This document shows, piece by piece, positions 46,444 through 56,330 of a stretch of 64,000 bases of DNA (position 1 is its first letter; every line of letters begins with the position of its first letter). This DNA is from Deltaproteobacteria bacterium (GTDB lineage Bacteria > Desulfobacterota > Desulfuromonadia > Desulfuromonadales > BM103). The stretch lies in contig VAUL01000007.1 of NCBI GenBank assembly GCA_005774545.1, forward strand, positions 32,320 to 96,319. Direction: 5' to 3'. The translations under genes were made by a program, and so were the position numbers. The notes beneath the pieces were generated by a model. That model had not been told where the DNA came from. It worked only from the letters and a program-made list of their open reading frames with translations, and searched no databases.

Positions 46444-48033
46444 TTATCCTTTCCAAGGCAACGCAAGGAAGGACTCGTCCGTCGTTTTTGCGATCACGCC
46501 AGAGTCGGCGAGAAGCAATAAAGCCATGTGCAGCCTGTCGTCGCCGATGAACGGTTCGAGCCGCTTGCTGACCATGGGGGTCAACCCTTCCTCCTCAATG
46601 GTGAGGCGAAGTCTCTGCCCGTTCCCGTCAAAGCGGCTGGCGGCGACTCCAAAGTGCTGACTCAGTATCAAGTTTTCGAGGAGGTACAGGAGGAAATCGT
46701 TTAACGGGCGCCCTGCCCATTTGTCGAGAATATCGCACCAGAAACTGAGCGAGACCCTGTCCCGTCCGCCGATGCTCAGCTGGGGTGGGGCACCGTAACC
46801 GTCTCTGATTAGGCGCGTTAGGTGGGCACACGTCGCCAACAGCTTAAGGGCGACGGGAACCAAGTCGTCGCTGTTGTTCTTTAGGGCATCGAGTAAGACG
46901 TCGATCTGTCTGAAAATGCAATCCTGCGTGGGGATGGCAAACGAATTCAAGTAGTCATCGAGGGTGGGGTACCGTTGCCCCAGCGTGGAGAGCAGGTCTC
47001 CCGCGACTTGCATTCTAACGAAGAACTGGGGGTGTCCCTTGATCGCCGTCAGTGCGGACCGGAGGATATCCTCCATGCTTTTTTCGCTTTCGTACAAGAC
47101 CCTGTCCTCAACCCAGGCGAGCAGAGCCTCGAAGCCGAGCCGCTGGGCTTGTCTGGTCTGCAATATCAGCCAGGCGAGCCAAGCGTCCTTCACCGAGTCG
47201 TCAACCCCCACGAGGCCGTGGCCTTCAACGTGGCGATAAGCCATAGCCTGCCGAATCTGGGCCAGAGTCATGGGACTGCCGGCAGCTTCCATGATCTTGA
47301 GGAGCCAGGAGATTGTCAGGCTTCTTCTGGCGATCTTGTTCTTCCCCCCGACGGTGCTCTGATCGTAGAAACTTTCGCGGAACGCGGCCCGCTCCTCATC
47401 GGAAGGGGTTCTCACGTCCCAAGCCGGGAGGAGACTCTCAGCGAGGCACTCGTCCCCCGAAAAAAGATCGAGCCCTATGAGCGCTGAATAGCCCTCACAC
47501 TTCGCAAGTTCCCGGTCTAAGGCCTGGGCGAGCTTCACGCCGTGGCCGCGCGTCCTGTAAAAGTTCTTCTTGACGGGCTCGATGAAACCGAGCCCCCCCG
47601 TTGTCTTTGAAGCCGGGCCGTAGGTAGGCGCGGCGAGCAGGCTGGTGTTGTCCGGGCTACGGCTCCAAGCATCGAAGGACAAGTCCACGTCCCCCGAAGG
47701 GGTCGGGGGGACTGACGTGATCCCGGGGATCCCTCCCGGGTCAACGCCCCTGTGTCCCCAGGTAAACAGGATTTCGGCTTTCTCCTTGAAACGGGTCATT
47801 TGCTCGTCCGTGGGATTCTGGATTTCCAAGTGCTGCGCCTGTTCGTGGAACTTCCAATAAATCCAGGAGATCACGCTAAAAACTCGCACGTAGCGCGTGT
47901 AGTTGTTAATCCCGGGCAAGCACTCGTCCATCATGTCGAGATTGGCTTGACGCAAGCCTAGGAAATCGACCCCGCTTGACTCCTGCTTGAGCGGCGCTGA
48001 AATAAACGGCCCGATGGGAAGAGTTGTCGTCAT
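46444..48033 (-). CDS. Hypothetical 529-residue protein partner of the PLD nuclease
   Basis: No domain is recognised with certainty. The N-terminal region (GVDFLGLRQANLDMMDECLPG, NYTRYVRVFSVISWIYWKF) reminds of DUF6361-like proteins that also sit beside PLD or helicase genes in defence islands. The rest is helical (leucine-rich repeats of helices around 340-500). Its ATG overlaps the stop of the PLD gene (ATGA), so the two are made together. It ends unit B. Confidence 0.55.
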   Translation of the reverse strand: MTTTLPIGPFISAPLKQESSGVDFLGLRQANLDMMDECLPGINNYTRYVRVFSVISWIYWKFHEQAQHLEIQNPTDEQMTRFKEKAEILFTWGHRGVDPGGIPGITSVPPTPSGDVDLSFDAWSRSPDNTSLLAAPTYGPASKTTGGLGFIEPVKKNFYRTRGHGVKLAQALDRELAKCEGYSALIGLDLFSGDECLAESLLPAWDVRTPSDEERAAFRESFYDQSTVGGKNKIARRSLTISWLLKIMEAAGSPMTLAQIRQAMAYRHVEGHGLVGVDDSVKDAWLAWLILQTRQAQRLGFEALLAWVEDRVLYESEKSMEDILRSALTAIKGHPQFFVRMQVAGDLLSTLGQRYPTLDDYLNSFAIPTQDCIFRQIDVLLDALKNNSDDLVPVALKLLATCAHLTRLIRDGYGAPPQLSIGGRDRVSLSFWCDILDKWAGRPLNDFLLYLLENLILSQHFGVAASRFDGNGQRLRLTIEEEGLTPMVSKRLEPFIGDDRLHMALLLLADSGVIAKTTDESFLALPWKG

Positions 48034-50513
48034 GGTTCAAGGTCCAGGATGATTTGGTTGCACTGTGTGCATTGCGCCAACCGCGTGTATTTCAGGTTGT
48101 GCTTCTGCTTTTCCACCAACGTCACGTAGCATTTTGGGCAAATCCCCTCGCTCTTCCCTTTGAGTTTCTCGAGGAAAAATACCTTGCCCTTTGCGATTTT
48201 GGCTTTTGCCAAGAATTCCTGGCCGACGGGCCCCTTGAAAATGAAGGCGGCCCCGTCAAGCGGAGCCCCGGCATTGTAGTTCGCAATCTGCTCGCTCAGG
48301 AGGCTGCGAGTCGTCTTTGTCCCCAACACGTCTCGGAGTGCCTGGCTTAGGTCGACTGGCTGCTCGTCCGTCAGAAACTCGGTAAAACCGACGTTCACGT
48401 CATCAATAAGCGCCTCTCTTGCAACGTCGACGTCGACCTCCCCGCCCCAGTAAGATTCCAGAGCTTCGTGGAGCCTCGTCAGACGTTCTCCCCTCTCTTC
48501 ATCGTCATCAGTCTGGGCAGCTACAATGGCGGCGTTGGTGACGAAGTGCTGCTCCAACGCGCCCGACTCGTCCTTGGAATACCTCTCCCGGGAAACCGCC
48601 CAGAGCCACTCGTTGACGAACTTCGTGGCCTCGTCCCGCTCCTTGAGCCGCCGGTACATGTACATCGACACTTCAAACCAGATAACCAGTGCGGTTTTGA
48701 CGACCTCTCGATCCGTGGCGCCCCTGACGGCACCTCTCATGACGCTGGAAAAATTATCAAAACTCGTCTTCAGGGCTCTCTGGTCCCGGTATTCCTGTTT
48801 TTTCTGTTTACCGGTTTTCTTTCGACCGTCGATTTCATCGGGGTCCACTTCTATGTCCGTGTCCTCACCCCTGTTGTGCCCCAGGAGAATCCGCCGAACC
48901 TGCGCCAGAATATCCCCTCGCCCGTGGGTGCCGAATGGCGTGGGTCCATCGTTGGGGTCGATGGGCGTGCCGTCCGGCGCGATCAAATCCAATTCGATCG
49001 TGACCGCCTGCTCGAGTTTCTCGCCACCCGGCACGGCCTCTTTCTTTCTCGCGTGCTTGATGGGGGTACGAAACGCTAGGTGGTGCTTCCCCGCACTGAT
49101 CGCCAAAAAATCCAGCAGGGCGACCTCGTCATCGACAGTTTCCGTGCGATTGATAAAGCGAACGAAAGAGCGGTATTCCTTCGAGAGCCCGAGGATATCC
49201 TCGTGGTTCACCCAACCGCGACCGGAGATTTCCTCTCTGGTCATCTTAAGCTGGAGACCTGGGCCGAACAGGATTTGCTCCGAGGCCTCGAGGCGGCAAT
49301 GGAAGAGACCGTGGGAGTCGACCTCAACGGCAAACTCGAGGGAATCCCCCCCCTTGTTTTCCAGTAAGCCCTGCCACTCCCCCGGCTGCGGCTCCTGCGC
49401 CAAAACGACCCCCTGCAGCAGCCCGTCCTTTTTGAGCGACGCGTAGATGAGGCACTTGCCGCTGAGCCCGCTGGCCTTGTAGTCGAACTTGACCGCTTTC
49501 GACGGGAAGGCTGCCGGCTCCCACTGGAGGGCCTCGCCACCCTTGGGAGTCCTGCGGACGACGCCGACCTCGACGTTGTCGACGCTGCACAGGGCTTTAC
49601 TCGTAGCGTTGACACTCCCCGTCAACTCGATGACTTCGCCACCCTCTGCACCGATTTGAAACCACTTCGCGTGCAGCCCCCTGTTCGCGGAGGGGACGAC
49701 GGGCTTTTGGGCTTTCAGCGAGACACCCCAATGTGCTGACGAGTCAAAGGGGAAGTTGACTGCCTGTTTCGATTTGGTCGGCAAACCGATGCTTAGAGCG
49801 GTCGGTTTTAGGCTTTCGATGAGGCTCTTAACAGCCGAGCCGTCGTTGTCGTAATAGGGGGAGAGAATGTTGACTTCCCTGATTTTCCCAACCCCGGCGC
49901 AGAATTTGGCCATCTGCCCGACGATCGGCTCTGCGACCGTGTGCCAGAGTCTCGGTTGATCTTCCGGGGGGCTGGGGGCGGTTTTAGCCGCGCGCAGGGC
50001 TAGGGAGGAGAATTTATCAAGCCAGTCTCTTTCAGGGACAGCCCAGTTGTCCTTGATCGACAGGGATTCCAGGAAGTCAGCGAAGTCTTCAAAAGCCAGA
50101 GGGCTCAGATCGGGGGTCAGTATCTCGAAGACCTCGAGGTTTCTGCCGAACCCGCCAAACGTCACATTCCCGCTGCCTACGACCAGGACATCCCCCTCAT
50201 CGGAAGCGAGATACATGCACTTGGCGTGGAAAACCCCGTTCGGCAAAGCCACCGGTATGAGCCGATAATCCTGCCCCACCTGGTGCGAACGGCGTTCGCT
50301 CAACGACATCTGGTAGCCGTCGGCGTCAGCGATCAGGTAAACCTCGCGGCACCCTTTCTTCCTGAGTTCCCTCATCACGAATGACTCGAAGAACGTCAAG
50401 CTCAAGGCGTAGGTCGTGAACAGCGCCTGCTTCCAGTTCCGATAGCCCAGGATCTCAGTAATAGAAAAGCCGTCCACATGTCCCCCTAGTTCCCGCATCA
50501 ATAACAACTTCAA
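48030..50513 (-). CDS. Phospholipase-D-type nuclease with C-terminal zinc ribbon
   Basis: 827 residues. Two HKD-type motifs are visible: FHAKCMYLASDEGDVLVVGSGNVT (residues about 94-117) and LHAKWFQIGAEGGEVIELTGSVNATS (about 278-303). The second lacks the usual Asp. The C-terminal ribbon has CPKC...CTQC pairs. PLD nucleases of this type cut DNA or RNA in defence loci. The start is uncertain: TTG 50513, ATG 50498 or GTG 50477. It overlaps the downstream gene and is 56 bp after the HARE-HTH-like gene. Confidence 0.8.
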   Translation of the reverse strand: MKLLLMRELGGHVDGFSITEILGYRNWKQALFTTYALSLTFFESFVMRELRKKGCREVYLIADADGYQMSLSERRSHQVGQDYRLIPVALPNGVFHAKCMYLASDEGDVLVVGSGNVTFGGFGRNLEVFEILTPDLSPLAFEDFADFLESLSIKDNWAVPERDWLDKFSSLALRAAKTAPSPPEDQPRLWHTVAEPIVGQMAKFCAGVGKIREVNILSPYYDNDGSAVKSLIESLKPTALSIGLPTKSKQAVNFPFDSSAHWGVSLKAQKPVVPSANRGLHAKWFQIGAEGGEVIELTGSVNATSKALCSVDNVEVGVVRRTPKGGEALQWEPAAFPSKAVKFDYKASGLSGKCLIYASLKKDGLLQGVVLAQEPQPGEWQGLLENKGGDSLEFAVEVDSHGLFHCRLEASEQILFGPGLQLKMTREEISGRGWVNHEDILGLSKEYRSFVRFINRTETVDDEVALLDFLAISAGKHHLAFRTPIKHARKKEAVPGGEKLEQAVTIELDLIAPDGTPIDPNDGPTPFGTHGRGDILAQVRRILLGHNRGEDTDIEVDPDEIDGRKKTGKQKKQEYRDQRALKTSFDNFSSVMRGAVRGATDREVVKTALVIWFEVSMYMYRRLKERDEATKFVNEWLWAVSRERYSKDESGALEQHFVTNAAIVAAQTDDDEERGERLTRLHEALESYWGGEVDVDVAREALIDDVNVGFTEFLTDEQPVDLSQALRDVLGTKTTRSLLSEQIANYNAGAPLDGAAFIFKGPVGQEFLAKAKIAKGKVFFLEKLKGKSEGICPKCYVTLVEKQKHNLKYTRLAQCTQCNQIILDLEP

Positions 50514-50569
50514 ACCGCCTGCTGTAATGTTTGCCGTTCTTGGTCGCCGTCACTCCTCCCGTTCTTCCA

Positions 50570-51577
50570 TTAAGCGTGAGCGGGCTTTCTTGCTTTGACT
50601 GCACCGATGATCAGATTGTCGACGATTTTCAGCGGGGAGGTATCCCATGGGAACTCCTCACTTCGACGGGCCCAGTGCTCTGTTGCGCTCGAAAATTCCT
50701 GGCTGGAGATCACCGGGACGAAGAACTTTTCGATGAGCCCCCGCATGAGATCCCATTGGCCGTGCAGGTCATTAGTGATGTTTTTGCTCCCGAGAAGGTG
50801 CGCCAACGTGTATTCCCTGTCGATCGGTGGCACGAGATTGGGGATGAGGTGGTGCATGACCTTAGAATTGCCGACGAGCCTCGTGCGGCTGGCCATCACG
50901 TCGATCCCCTCGAAAATCTCGCGTACGGCCCCCCAACGCGTCTCGTCCATCTGCGTGAGATCGAACTGTTGGGCTTCGTGGATCCTGGCCACCAACGCCT
51001 CCACGCTGCGCAGGAAACGCTCGAAGGGACGCATCTTCGAGCCCTTTCCTCCCATGCGGTGCATGCCCCAAGAGGCCAGGGTGGCATAGACATACTCGAG
51101 GTGGGAGGTTGAGCACGGGGTTTGGCGAGTTTCCAGCGCTCTTCGGTGAAAGTATAGGCTGGGCCCCCCGAACACTTCCGCCTCGTAGTAGGCGACGTGA
51201 TAAGGCCCCAAGTTTTCGAGCAGATCGCGAACCTTTTCGGGAAGCCCCTGGCCGGGACGCGCTCGCCGGCGAGGCGCCTCGCCCCGCCGCACGGACTCCT
51301 CGCGAGGGGCAGCACCCCCATCAGCCAGGAGGGAAATCCTCATCGGACGGGTGCTAGTGTCACGCCGCAACCGCCGGTCGGTCCTGACGGCCGTGTAGAT
51401 GTTGGCCAGGAGAGCGTGATCGAGGGAGGTGTAGTTGCCTTTCTCGACATTCTTTAGCTGCGAGTCCGTCCCATAAAACTCGGGATGACTTCTTTTGATG
51501 ATCTCGTGGATTTCCTGGGGTGTGATGGGGGCTCTTGCATTCGCGATTATGGTTCTTAATAGCTCAGCAAAGTTCAT
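50570..51577 (-). CDS. Hypothetical protein with HARE-HTH-like N-terminus
   Basis: 335 residues from the ATG at 51577 (GGGGGAG upstream). The first 70 residues (FAELLRTIIANARAPITPQEIHEIIKRSHPEFYG) resemble the HARE-HTH winged helix found in restriction enzymes and chromatin proteins. The C-terminal half has a conserved-looking block SHLEYVYATLASWGMHRMGGKG and many charged residues but no motif I know. Co-transcribed with the PLD gene, so perhaps the DNA-binding or sensing part. Confidence 0.6.
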   Translation of the reverse strand: MNFAELLRTIIANARAPITPQEIHEIIKRSHPEFYGTDSQLKNVEKGNYTSLDHALLANIYTAVRTDRRLRRDTSTRPMRISLLADGGAAPREESVRRGEAPRRRARPGQGLPEKVRDLLENLGPYHVAYYEAEVFGGPSLYFHRRALETRQTPCSTSHLEYVYATLASWGMHRMGGKGSKMRPFERFLRSVEALVARIHEAQQFDLTQMDETRWGAVREIFEGIDVMASRTRLVGNSKVMHHLIPNLVPPIDREYTLAHLLGSKNITNDLHGQWDLMRGLIEKFFVPVISSQEFSSATEHWARRSEEFPWDTSPLKIVDNLIIGAVKARKPAHA

Positions 51578-51620
51578 GTATGCTCCCCCGATGGGCCGAA
51601 GCCCAGCCATCATTCAGCGC

Positions 51621-52433
51621 TCAAATGATGTGATCTGAAATTACGTGCATCAACAAGGACTTCTTGGAAAACAGCCTGTTGCAGATATCGCAACGCACCA
51701 ATCTAGTTTCAGTCGAATTTTCGACGTGATTGTGGTGTCGGCATAAATGTTTTATGAGTTTTCGGTAATCGACTTCCATATTACAGTATGGGCATACAGG
51801 TTCAGCATTGTGAACAATCTGGTTATCATCTGGATCTTTTTCACGCCATCCACTTGTTAATTTTGTTTTTTTCTTTGCAGTTTTGTATTTAATAATATCA
51901 AATACCTTTTTTTCATTAAACAGCAAGACCACTTGTTTCTTTTCTCTTGAGAAACAAATTATCTCTCCAGCAAGGTCTGCATAGCCATTTTCAACTATCA
52001 TCCGCAAATATTCGCCATTAGAGTGTCGTACGAGGAGTTGAGCAAACGATTCTCCTGAGGCTTGACTGGCCCTTACCACCAGACCAAGTTCTGGATCTAG
52101 AATTTGGTGCGCGGGGATAGCACTGACTACGGCCGGGGTGAAAGCCCCTCTAGATTGGTAAGAATCGAAGCACCCATGCCTTGGCCAAGGCCAGCCAAGG
52201 TCATCGACCCAGACGCTCCCTCCGTTGTGTCGAATAAAGAAGACATCCTCTCCGCAAATCGGACACTTGGATGGTGCACAGAATTCAGCTTCATCCCAGG
52301 CGTAAATCTTTTCCTGAAACCACCCTCTCGTAGGGTGTTCAAACCCGGCATTATAGCCTCCACCTCCTCCGAGGTGCCCCTCACCACCAAAACCACAGGT
52401 GCAGTTCAGGGAGTGGTTCCAAGCATTGCACAT
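51621..52433 (-). CDS. Zinc-finger protein with N-terminal CNAWNH/CxCGFGG domain
   Basis: 270 residues. N-terminal MCNAWNHSLNCTCGFGG and CPICGEDVFFIRHNGGSVWVDD form a Cys-rich domain of a hypothetical-protein family I recognise only by its pattern. The C-terminus has two C2H2-type fingers: CPYCNMEVDYRKLIKHLCRHH and CDICNRLFSKKSLLMHVISDH. The central part is AT-rich and low-complexity (KKVFDIIKYKTAKKKTK). GAGGGG lies 3 nt before the ATG. Possibly a nucleic-acid-binding component; this is inferred. Confidence 0.6.
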   Translation of the reverse strand: MCNAWNHSLNCTCGFGGEGHLGGGGGYNAGFEHPTRGWFQEKIYAWDEAEFCAPSKCPICGEDVFFIRHNGGSVWVDDLGWPWPRHGCFDSYQSRGAFTPAVVSAIPAHQILDPELGLVVRASQASGESFAQLLVRHSNGEYLRMIVENGYADLAGEIICFSREKKQVVLLFNEKKVFDIIKYKTAKKKTKLTSGWREKDPDDNQIVHNAEPVCPYCNMEVDYRKLIKHLCRHHNHVENSTETRLVRCDICNRLFSKKSLLMHVISDHII

Positions 52434-52447
52434 ATACCCCTCGATAG

Positions 52448-53881
52448 TTATGCGACGCCTCTAGGTTCATCACTTATCCCCGGCACCAGCGGCGTGCCGG
52501 GCTCGGGCCTGAACACGGTCTCTTCCACCTCAAATAGGTCGTACTTGAGGATTTCGAAACCAACCGCTTCACACGTGCAGTCCGACTCCTCAAGGGTGAC
52601 GACGCGGAGCCTGCCGGTCCCGGATTCCCTATCGACGGCGACGACGGGCACCTCGCCGCAGGACAGGGCAAGAACCCCCTCCGCCGGCAAGGGGATGGCC
52701 GATTGGGTAGCCGTCGGCACCTTGCCAATCCTGAATTCGGGAACTTCAGCGTCATAGACAAAGTTCAGCGACTCCTCCCAGCGCCATGATGCCAGAATTT
52801 CCAAGGCTGCGTAAATCGTGATTGTGCCTCCCTGCAACGAAAGGAGTTCGCCCAGGAGGTCAACCTCCTGCCGGGTGAACGGCACCGGGTTCTTCTTGCA
52901 TACCGCGACATGGGCGGCAACGGCCTTTTCGGTTGGTTCGAGGTAGGAGAACCACTCCTCTCTCGTCAGGTTGGGGTCTATCTTGGATGCTTCGTCAAAC
53001 GCCCTGCGCTCCTCTTCGGTGGGCAAGTCAGAGCGCCCGAGGACTGCCGATCTTGGGCAGCTGGCCCTCAATTCGAATAAGGGGAGCCCCTCGCCGATCG
53101 TCTGTGACATACCGACGGCGACCCTGGCGCGGGGCTTTCCCTCCTCGACATCATCCAGGTAGGCGCTCCAGAAAAAGGCCGTGTGCAGCCACAGGCTCTC
53201 CCAGTGGAACTTCTTCCGGTCCGGCGTGAACACGAGGTCAGGGACAAGCAGCAGGCTGTACCGCCAGAGGTAGCTCGCGAACGGGCTGCCGTCAGGCTCG
53301 TGGTCCTGAAGGGTCACGACGCGCAACAGGCCCGTGCCCTGGTCGCGGCCGACGGCGACCCCCCGCACATTGCCACCCTTCAGGTGAACGAACCCTATGT
53401 CCGGCAATGAAGGGCCCCAGTGACCGGGGCTCATCGCCGCCTGCCCGGGGGGCTGAACGAGCCCAGGCAGCTCGGGCTCGACCGGCTCGGCCCAGCGGTT
53501 GGCGGTGAGCACGTTAAGGAGCGGGTCCATCACCGAGGAGTAGCTGCGCACCATGGCAACCTCGCCAAGCAGCTCAAATACCCGCTGGCCGAGTTCCGAT
53601 TCCTCGGGGGTGAACGGGACAGGGGCTTTTTTGTACCTTTGCTGGAGGGCCTCGGCCTGGGCCTCGATCATGTCGATGTCTATCGCCATGCCGGCGGCAA
53701 GGTGGCCGTGGATATAGCGATGCCCCCAGAGGATGAAAGTGTCCATTCGGGATGGGTCCCGCCCTTGGCGCAGGTCCTCCTCGCTGGCGACCGCCCACGT
53801 CGGGACGCGAAAGGACCGCCCGCCCCATTCGCAGGGGTAAAGCTCCACGAGCCAGTACATCTGAACATTGTTGTCATCCAT
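52448..53881 (-). CDS. Duplicated-domain hypothetical protein, paralogue of the Sel1-fusion protein
   Basis: 477 residues. After an N-terminal segment VELYPCEWGGRSFRVPTWAV, two copies of a roughly 130-residue unit follow. Each unit starts PVPFTPEE or PVPFTRQE, has a helix ending in a Trp (ANRWAEP, ASWRWEES), and a strand pair around GTGLLRVVTLQD or GTGRLRVVTLEE. The same architecture occurs in the C-terminal half of the protein at 59924. No enzyme motif is seen. GAGGGGG precedes the ATG; it starts unit B, 164 bp from the terminator of unit A. Confidence 0.65.
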   Translation of the reverse strand: MDDNNVQMYWLVELYPCEWGGRSFRVPTWAVASEEDLRQGRDPSRMDTFILWGHRYIHGHLAAGMAIDIDMIEAQAEALQQRYKKAPVPFTPEESELGQRVFELLGEVAMVRSYSSVMDPLLNVLTANRWAEPVEPELPGLVQPPGQAAMSPGHWGPSLPDIGFVHLKGGNVRGVAVGRDQGTGLLRVVTLQDHEPDGSPFASYLWRYSLLLVPDLVFTPDRKKFHWESLWLHTAFFWSAYLDDVEEGKPRARVAVGMSQTIGEGLPLFELRASCPRSAVLGRSDLPTEEERRAFDEASKIDPNLTREEWFSYLEPTEKAVAAHVAVCKKNPVPFTRQEVDLLGELLSLQGGTITIYAALEILASWRWEESLNFVYDAEVPEFRIGKVPTATQSAIPLPAEGVLALSCGEVPVVAVDRESGTGRLRVVTLEESDCTCEAVGFEILKYDLFEVEETVFRPEPGTPLVPGISDEPRGVA

Positions 53882-54016
53882 GCGTGCGCCCCCTCAGGCA
53901 ATGCTTAAGATGCAGGGCCCACCATAATGCGGCAGCCATGCGCCCCCAGCTTATCTTACCCGGCGGAATGTCAGGATAAGTCACAACGGCTTGCCGTCCA
54001 TGATACCCACCCAGGA

Positions 54017-54054
54017 AAACATCCGGCCACACCATTTCGATAATGGGTGGCCGG
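54017..54054 (-). terminator. Strong terminator of the metK-containing unit
   Basis: Stem CCGGCCAC/GTGGCCGG with an inner CCATT/AATGG stem and a TCGAT-type loop (54023-54054). On the minus strand it is followed by ATGTTTTCC. It lies about 50 bp after the stop at 54103 and separates unit A from unit B. Confidence 0.75.
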
Positions 54055-54102
54055 GGCGTGCCTGAAGCGCACAGTTCGCTTTGGGGAATTTACGGGAACG
54101 GG

Positions 54103-54618
54103 CTATCTGGCCGGTTCAAAATCTCTGCGCAACTGTCGGTCAAATCCTTCAATGGCCTGCACGATGAAATCAAACCAGCCATCGACATCAGGGTCCTGAT
54201 CATAGCTGCCGCGCCGGGAAGAATAGGTGAGTTTGAGGGTGGCCCTTTCCTCAAAACCACTCGGGCGGAGCCTTTTCGTCACCTCGAATTCCACATCGTT
54301 GTCCCCTTCAAGGAACACATTCCTAGCGACACCGGGAAAGCCCTGCTGATCGGTTGGTAGTCGCTTGAACTCCTCCATGTACTCGACGTTGATCCGGAGG
54401 TAAACATGTGGTCTGTTCAGCGAAAGACGCCCCATGCCGGAAGAGACACCATCACATATGTTTATCAAGGTCAGGCTGCGCAATCGGTTCAGCTTTTCGA
54501 GCCAGCTATCTTTCAGATTCTTGTCCACGCACCGCCCGTTCCAGAGTCGTTCATGAGGCCTGCACTCCCTGCGGTTTGGCGCCATCTGCGGCGGAATGAG
54601 ATTTACTCCCTGTGCCAT
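54103..54618 (-). CDS. Hypothetical protein
   Basis: 171 residues, no recognised domain. Beta-rich centre (RPHVYLRINVEYMEEF, DVEFEVTKRLRPSGFEERATLKLTYS). The N-terminus has two Cys in CRPHERLWNGRC, resembling small Cys-containing surface domains, but there is no signal peptide. It is the last gene before the terminator of unit A and starts 81 bp after the ADP-ribosylglycohydrolase gene. Confidence 0.55.
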   Translation of the reverse strand: MAQGVNLIPPQMAPNRRECRPHERLWNGRCVDKNLKDSWLEKLNRLRSLTLINICDGVSSGMGRLSLNRPHVYLRINVEYMEEFKRLPTDQQGFPGVARNVFLEGDNDVEFEVTKRLRPSGFEERATLKLTYSSRRGSYDQDPDVDGWFDFIVQAIEGFDRQLRRDFEPAR

Positions 54619-54699
54619 AAAACCTCTCAGATGTGATGATGGTCTTCACCTGCAATCAAAATGTGGATATTGCTGCAAGGTCGACGGGGGTTGTGCCTG

Positions 54700-56325
54700 T
54701 TATTCCGGTTTGGGATCGCGCCAGCAATTGTCGAGCATCCGGTCTGCGAGCCCGGTCAGTTCCTCGCGGAACTCAAGCTCACCCAGATAATCGGCATCCG
54801 TCTTCATGTCGGTTATGGCGAAGAGGTCCCGATCGCTGTCGGTCTTAACCTTCTGCCAATACTGGCGGTCCATGTTTCTATGGAGGCCGTTCAGTGCCCC
54901 GCAGAACGTGCCGGCCATGGCGGCGACCGTGTCCGAATCGACGCTCTCGTTGACGGCGTTGTAGATGACCCGGTCGAAGTGGCCAGGGGAGAAGAGGAAG
55001 CAGTAGAGGGCGAACGGCAAGCTTTCCAGCACATAGGCACCACTCCAGAACTCTTCCTGGACCTGGGCGGGCAGTTGCTTTTCATCCAGGAACCGGGGGA
55101 TGTCGTCGCGTATCCTCGAAGCCAGAGTCGATGGTTGGCCATCTTTGCGGGTCACATACTGACCGCCGCCCTCGATGCCGGCGATGGCGTCCGCCAGATC
55201 CCGGCAAAAAAGGGTCTTCTGCCCAAGATCCGACAGTTGATTGACGTTGATCCGCAGCAACATGGCCACGGCATAGGCCATGACAATACTGCTGGCAATC
55301 GCCATCGGGTCGTTATGGGTGACCATGGCCTGCATGCCGGCGGCCAGCTTGAGCTCGTCGAAGTCGTTGCGGAAGAAGATCCCCACCGGGGAGGCGCGCA
55401 TCGCCGCGCCGTTCCCCGAGGAGGCGACGCCGGCCTCGTACCAAGGGAGCTTCTTGTCCTTGTAATTGCCGACGAACTGCCTGGTCGCCTGACCGATGCC
55501 ACGAATGTGCTCGCGGGTGAACCGCTTTGCCAAGTCATCCGGGACCAGCCTGCCATTGGTCAGCAGTGACTCGGCGAGCCACCATGTCATCTGGGTGTCA
55601 TCGGTTATCGTGCCGACCGGCCCGGATTGCCACCCATGCCACGGCGCGTACCAGGTGGCCGGCGCGCACGTGCCGGGGAGCCGCCCCTCCATCTGCCTCC
55701 CTATGGCGTCGCCGATGGCCCCGCACAGGATCGCGCCCCGGACCTTGTCTTCGAGCCAACGCTTGCCTGACGGGCCCAGGTCTTCGTCCAGGTTGCCTTT
55801 CAGTGGTTTGTCGACCCCGACGTGCATGAAGTCGCAGCACAAGGCCCCCTTGTGGAAGATCTCCGTGTAGATCCCGTGGAGGGCCTCATCCCCCGAGCTC
55901 TTCTTCCTGATGGGCTTTGCCACCTGACTGCCGCCTTTCCGCCCCTTCAGCCAATTGCAGTAGATGTCATTGGTGGCAAAGAAAAGCGTATCATTCGTTT
56001 CGTTATCGACGACGGAAATCCCCTCATTGAACTTGACGCCTGTGACGGAGCAGATGCCGGGCTTGTATGTTTGCGGTTCATTATCTCCGCACCACGGGAT
56101 GCGGGTGTAATAACCCTCGAAGATCCCTGATGAGTACACGGGCCCTTTGATGGCTGGCATCTTGTCGGGAACCTTGTCTCTCCACCCTTCCCAATTGTTG
56201 CAGTAGGTCCAGAAGGGCACGGTGATACTGACCCCGCGCAATTCGCACCTGCCGCCTTGAGTCCGGTCCCCCCCAGTGCGGTTCCACGCACACGTTCCGC
56301 AATTATCTGGCCCGCCGTTTGGCAT
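54700..56325 (-). CDS. ADP-ribosylglycohydrolase family protein with N-terminal Cys-rich domain
   Basis: 541 residues. The C-terminal 360 residues are a DraG-type hydrolase: VRGAILCGAIGDAIG, GTITDDTQM (metal ligands), GNGAAMRASPVG, THNDPMAIASS and SVDSDTVAAMAG. Such enzymes remove ADP-ribose from proteins or nucleic acids. The N-terminal 180 residues are Cys-rich (CGTCAWN, CELRG, CNNWEGW) and may bind metal. All main metal-binding positions appear intact, so it should be active. It follows a membrane HExxH protein by 5 bp. Confidence 0.88.
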   Translation of the reverse strand: MPNGGPDNCGTCAWNRTGGDRTQGGRCELRGVSITVPFWTYCNNWEGWRDKVPDKMPAIKGPVYSSGIFEGYYTRIPWCGDNEPQTYKPGICSVTGVKFNEGISVVDNETNDTLFFATNDIYCNWLKGRKGGSQVAKPIRKKSSGDEALHGIYTEIFHKGALCCDFMHVGVDKPLKGNLDEDLGPSGKRWLEDKVRGAILCGAIGDAIGRQMEGRLPGTCAPATWYAPWHGWQSGPVGTITDDTQMTWWLAESLLTNGRLVPDDLAKRFTREHIRGIGQATRQFVGNYKDKKLPWYEAGVASSGNGAAMRASPVGIFFRNDFDELKLAAGMQAMVTHNDPMAIASSIVMAYAVAMLLRINVNQLSDLGQKTLFCRDLADAIAGIEGGGQYVTRKDGQPSTLASRIRDDIPRFLDEKQLPAQVQEEFWSGAYVLESLPFALYCFLFSPGHFDRVIYNAVNESVDSDTVAAMAGTFCGALNGLHRNMDRQYWQKVKTDSDRDLFAITDMKTDADYLGELEFREELTGLADRMLDNCWRDPKPE

Positions 56326-56330
56326 TGTGT

